Of a stretch of 7,948 nucleotides of DNA, positions 6,448-7,948 are shown one piece after another. The DNA is taken from positions 1 to 7,948 of the forward strand of contig NQJG01000029.1 of NCBI GenBank assembly GCA_002256465.1. Direction: 5' to 3'. Under the pieces are notes generated by a model that was given only the letters and a program-made list of their open reading frames with translations, was not told where the DNA came from and did not search any database. Position 1 is the stretch's first letter; every line of letters begins with the position of its first letter. Made by a program: the position numbers and the translations under genes. Source of the DNA: Methylococcaceae bacterium NSP1-1 (GTDB lineage: Bacteria > Pseudomonadota > Gammaproteobacteria > Methylococcales > Methylomonadaceae).

Positions 6448-7461
6448 ATGCACGTCATTATAATAGGCTCAGGTATTGCAGGTGTCAGCTTTGCAGAGAA
6501 ATTCCGGTCATACTCCGCAGATGATGAGATTACGCTGATAACCCGGGAAAATGATGGCTATTACTCGCGGCCGCTGCTTTCCCGTGGCTTTAGCATGAAT
6601 GATATTGAGCAGTCCATTATTCTGAAGACGTTCGATAAACTGCGTGCCAGCGGCATCAATATTATCAGCGGCGCCGAAATAACGGCCATCAATCGAAGTG
6701 ACAAAACGGTTACCATCACAGGTTCAAGTCAGGAAAAATCACTGCATTTCGATAAACTGGTTATTGCGACCGGCTCTTCCGCTTTTATCCCGCCGCCATT
6801 CAGGCCCTATAGTGAGTTATTTTTTTGTTTGAACAGTCTTGTTGATTTAAAAGCCTTGCGCAAGTTTCGTCTCGGGCTATTAAATCAAAACCGGCAACCT
6901 GATTGGGCGATTATTGGAGGAGGCTTGATCGGTTGCGAAGTCGCATCCGATTTAGCCTTTTCCGGTGATAATGTTACCCTGTTTCATGCAATGGATCGTT
7001 TAATGGAGCGTCAGTTGGTTGCCGAAGATTCAGCTTTGTTATTTGATGTGTTACAAAACTCGGGCGTAAAAGTATTATTAGATCAGAACGTACAGGGTTT
7101 TGCTAAACAAGAAAATAAAGTTTGCGTAAAAACCGGTGTGACTACGGAATTTGATGCCCTGATTGTGTCTTGCGGCTTTAAACCTCGTACTGAATTAGCC
7201 GAACAGGCTGGTTTGGAAGTCGGTCGTGGCATCAAAGTCAATCAATATATGCAGACCTCTGATGAAGACATTTATGCCTTGGGCGACGTGGCAGAGTTAC
7301 CCAACGGTAAACTCTACGCCTTTATTCTACCGATTCGCAGTCAGGCGCACTGGCTGGCGAGCTTTCTCGCAGGTCATGAAAAAGAATGCTGGACACCACC
7401 TGTGTTTAGCACAAAAGCCAAAGTGCATGGGTTTGAGGCGGTTCATCCGTATAATATCTAA
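6448..7461 (+). CDS. Rubredoxin reductase-like FAD/NAD(P)-dependent oxidoreductase, short at the C-terminus
   Basis: This two-dinucleotide-binding-domain flavoprotein is predicted to pass electrons from NAD(P)H through FAD to the rubredoxin encoded 21 bp upstream. The FAD-binding GSGIAG is at 7-12, 'YYSRPLLSRG' at 38-47 is typical of rubredoxin/ferredoxin reductases, 'LVIATGS' is at 104-110, the NAD-binding 'AIIGGGLIGCEVASDLA' is at 154-170, and the second FAD motif 'YALGDVAE' is at 276-283. It has 337 residues, against about 380-395 for characterised rubredoxin reductases. The sequence stops just after 'WTPPVFSTKAKVHGFE', where the family normally continues for about 45-55 residues. I found no recognisable continuation in the other frames downstream. 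Ribosome site GGGA (6439-6442) is weak. The function is probable; the exact partner is inferred from context. Confidence 0.88.
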   Translation: MHVIIIGSGIAGVSFAEKFRSYSADDEITLITRENDGYYSRPLLSRGFSMNDIEQSIILKTFDKLRASGINIISGAEITAINRSDKTVTITGSSQEKSLHFDKLVIATGSSAFIPPPFRPYSELFFCLNSLVDLKALRKFRLGLLNQNRQPDWAIIGGGLIGCEVASDLAFSGDNVTLFHAMDRLMERQLVAEDSALLFDVLQNSGVKVLLDQNVQGFAKQENKVCVKTGVTTEFDALIVSCGFKPRTELAEQAGLEVGRGIKVNQYMQTSDEDIYALGDVAELPNGKLYAFILPIRSQAHWLASFLAGHEKECWTPPVFSTKAKVHGFEAVHPYNI

Positions 7462-7583
7462 TTAGAGGAACATATTTTACATAGCATAGGGGAGTGAAAG
7501 CTCTGGAGCAGCGTCAGTCAGCGGAATTCATCACGCAATCTAATTGCAAAACTCGGGACATAACCGATAAGGAGAGTGCTGCC

Positions 7584-7670
7584 ATGACGAAACCAAACAA
7601 TTCAGAACCTCTGAAGTCACATTGTGACTTCCGTAATATCTCCCGTTGGCGTTACATGTGGTTGTATTAG
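7584..7670 (+). CDS. Small ORF of 28 codons with strong ribosome binding site, unknown
   Basis: AAGGAG (7569-7574) followed by nine bases and ATG gives an unusually good translation start compared with the other plus-strand genes here. The product begins 'MTKPNNSEPLKSHCDFRNIS' and ends 'RWRYMWLY'. It has a polar first half, then a basic and aromatic C-terminus, with one cysteine and no domain I recognise. The stop at 7668-7670 comes just where the overlapping frame becomes strongly hydrophobic. It could therefore be the intact 5' end of a small membrane protein whose rest is out of frame, a genuine short peptide, or chance. A perfect palindrome lies inside it. Confidence 0.3.
   Translation: MTKPNNSEPLKSHCDFRNISRWRYMWLY
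7613..7631. repeat. Perfect 19-bp palindrome (9-bp arms, central T)
   Basis: GAAGTCACA-T-TGTGACTTC is a perfect inverted repeat with a single central base. With a one-base spacer it suits binding of a dimeric protein better than an RNA hairpin, though RNA could fold with the inner pairs opened. It sits inside the 28-codon ORF, about 160 bp upstream of the putative antitoxin. No second copy is seen in the window. Confidence 0.6.
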
Positions 7671-7783
7671 TTGTTTCACTTTGGGTTTACCCAATATGCT
7701 ATGCAGCTCCTCTAACATTGCGTTCGAGAGCAATGCACCCCACAATTTTACGTTACAATCAATTATTACTTGTCATTTTTTAA
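7637..7783 (+). pseudogene. Hydrophobic open frame, possible frameshifted membrane-protein fragment
   Basis: This frame is open from 7637 to TAA at 7781-7783 and encodes a transmembrane-like stretch, 'HVVVLVVSLWVYPICYAAP', then a basic tail 'LTLRSRAMHPTILRYNQLLL'. It lacks a good start of its own; the GTG at 7658 has no ribosome site. A single-base shift near 7655-7668 would join it to the preceding 28-codon ORF, giving a polar N-terminus, a basic 'RWRYM' and a membrane helix, a sensible topology. I do not recognise a family, and chance is a real alternative. Confidence 0.22.
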
Positions 7784-7792
7784 ACGAAAAAT

Positions 7793-7948
7793 ATTGATAC
7801 AGCCACAATCGAACGTGAAGCCTTGCATCTACCTGTGTCGGAACGGGCTAAGCTCGCCCATAAGCTCTTGTTAAGCCTGGACGATATGTCTGAATCCGAG
7901 GTTGAAGCAGCTTGGTTTAATGAGGCGGAGCGCCGGGCAACGGAAATA
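7793..7948 (+). CDS. Putative addiction-module antitoxin (Unstab_antitox / TIGR02574 type), 3' partial
   Basis: The 52 codons up to the right edge read 'TIEREALHLPVSERAKLAHK' (residues 5-24), then 'LLLSLDDMSESEVEAAWFNE' and 'AERRATEI'. This is the characteristic start of the small putative addiction-module component family (pattern: EAL.LP..ERA.LA..LL.SLD, then E.E..W..EA.RR). Members are usually about 70-80 residues and lie upstream of a ParE/RelE-like toxin, which would be outside the window. The family N-terminus aligns with codon 7793, which is ATT instead of ATG. The frame has a stop at 7781-7783, and no ATG, GTG or TTG occurs before codon 11 (TTG, 7823). No Shine-Dalgarno is visible. 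The gene either uses a rare ATT start or has lost its start codon. Confidence 0.72.
   Translation, partial: MDTATIEREALHLPVSERAKLAHKLLLSLDDMSESEVEAAWFNEAERRATEI

Larger units (their letters stand above)
7462..7792. other. Gene-poor spacer after the reductase gene
   Basis: This 331-bp stretch has no conserved gene I recognise. It holds a small inverted repeat GCTC-TG-GAGC (7500-7509) without a T-tract, the 28-codon ORF with a good ribosome site, the 19-bp palindrome, and a hydrophobic open frame ending at 7783 (separate entries). TTGTCA at 7770-7775 resembles a -35 box, but the matching -10 would lie on the start of the next gene, so I do not call a promoter. No clear rho-independent terminator follows the reductase gene. 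Confidence 0.5.

Noticed and set aside
7226..7465. 79-codon plus-strand frame overlapping the end of the reductase gene
   Set aside because: I considered it as the missing reductase C-terminus, but it overlaps the conserved YALGDVAE region in another frame and shows no reductase similarity.
7500..7509. GCTC-TG-GAGC inverted repeat as a terminator after the reductase gene
   Set aside because: The stem is only four pairs with a two-base loop and no T-tract follows.
1..7948. CRISPR array, tRNA, rRNA, insertion sequence or phage attachment site
   Set aside because: No regularly spaced repeats, tRNA-like cloverleaf, transposase motifs or flanking inverted/direct repeats were seen. The scars noted could involve rearrangement but no mobile element remains.

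Overview
The window reads as chromosomal DNA of a Gram-negative gammaproteobacterium. The protein styles resemble Methylococcales-type methanotrophs: a MltD-like lytic transglycosylase, a late cobalamin cluster, and a rubredoxin next to a rubredoxin reductase. The lineage is an inference from family resemblance only, because no rRNA or other taxonomic marker is present.

Layout. (1) Positions 1-1652 (+) hold the 3' part of a membrane-bound-type lytic murein transglycosylase. Its start lies left of the window, and its C-terminal LysM tail appears to have been pushed out of frame and cut short near 1613-1729. (2) Positions 1724-6004 (-) hold a tightly packed same-strand run, in transcription order cobS - cobC - cobD remnant - cobQ - cobU - ppk2. 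The cob genes encode the nucleotide-loop-assembly end of vitamin B12 synthesis: CobQ amidates the corrin ring, CobU makes GDP-cobinamide, CobS joins it to alpha-ribazole (phosphate), and CobC removes the 5'-phosphate. Between cobC and cobQ only the first ~31 codons of threonine-phosphate decarboxylase (cobD) are recognisable, so the aminopropanol-phosphate step is broken at this locus. A class I polyphosphate kinase 2 gene follows 42 bp after cobU. (3) Positions 6005-6255 are a divergent promoter region with no recognisable cobalamin riboswitch. (4) Positions 6256-7461 (+) hold a rubredoxin gene and an FAD/NAD-dependent rubredoxin-reductase-like gene that lacks the usual C-terminal segment. 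(5) Positions 7462-7792 have no recognisable conserved gene, but contain a 28-codon ORF with a very good ribosome binding site, a perfect 19-bp palindrome inside it, and a second hydrophobic open frame. (6) From about 7793 (+) to the right edge runs a putative addiction-module antitoxin (Unstab_antitox / TIGR02574 type) that has no ATG start.

How the genes work together: the minus-strand run is a B12 completion/salvage operon with a polyphosphate-driven nucleotide kinase at its end. The plus-strand pair is a short electron-transfer chain, NAD(P)H -> flavoprotein -> rubredoxin -> unknown acceptor. I found no convincing new multi-gene system. The most informative signals are three apparent decay or rearrangement scars (lytic transglycosylase tail, cobD stub, reductase C-terminus) and the odd small-gene region at the right edge.
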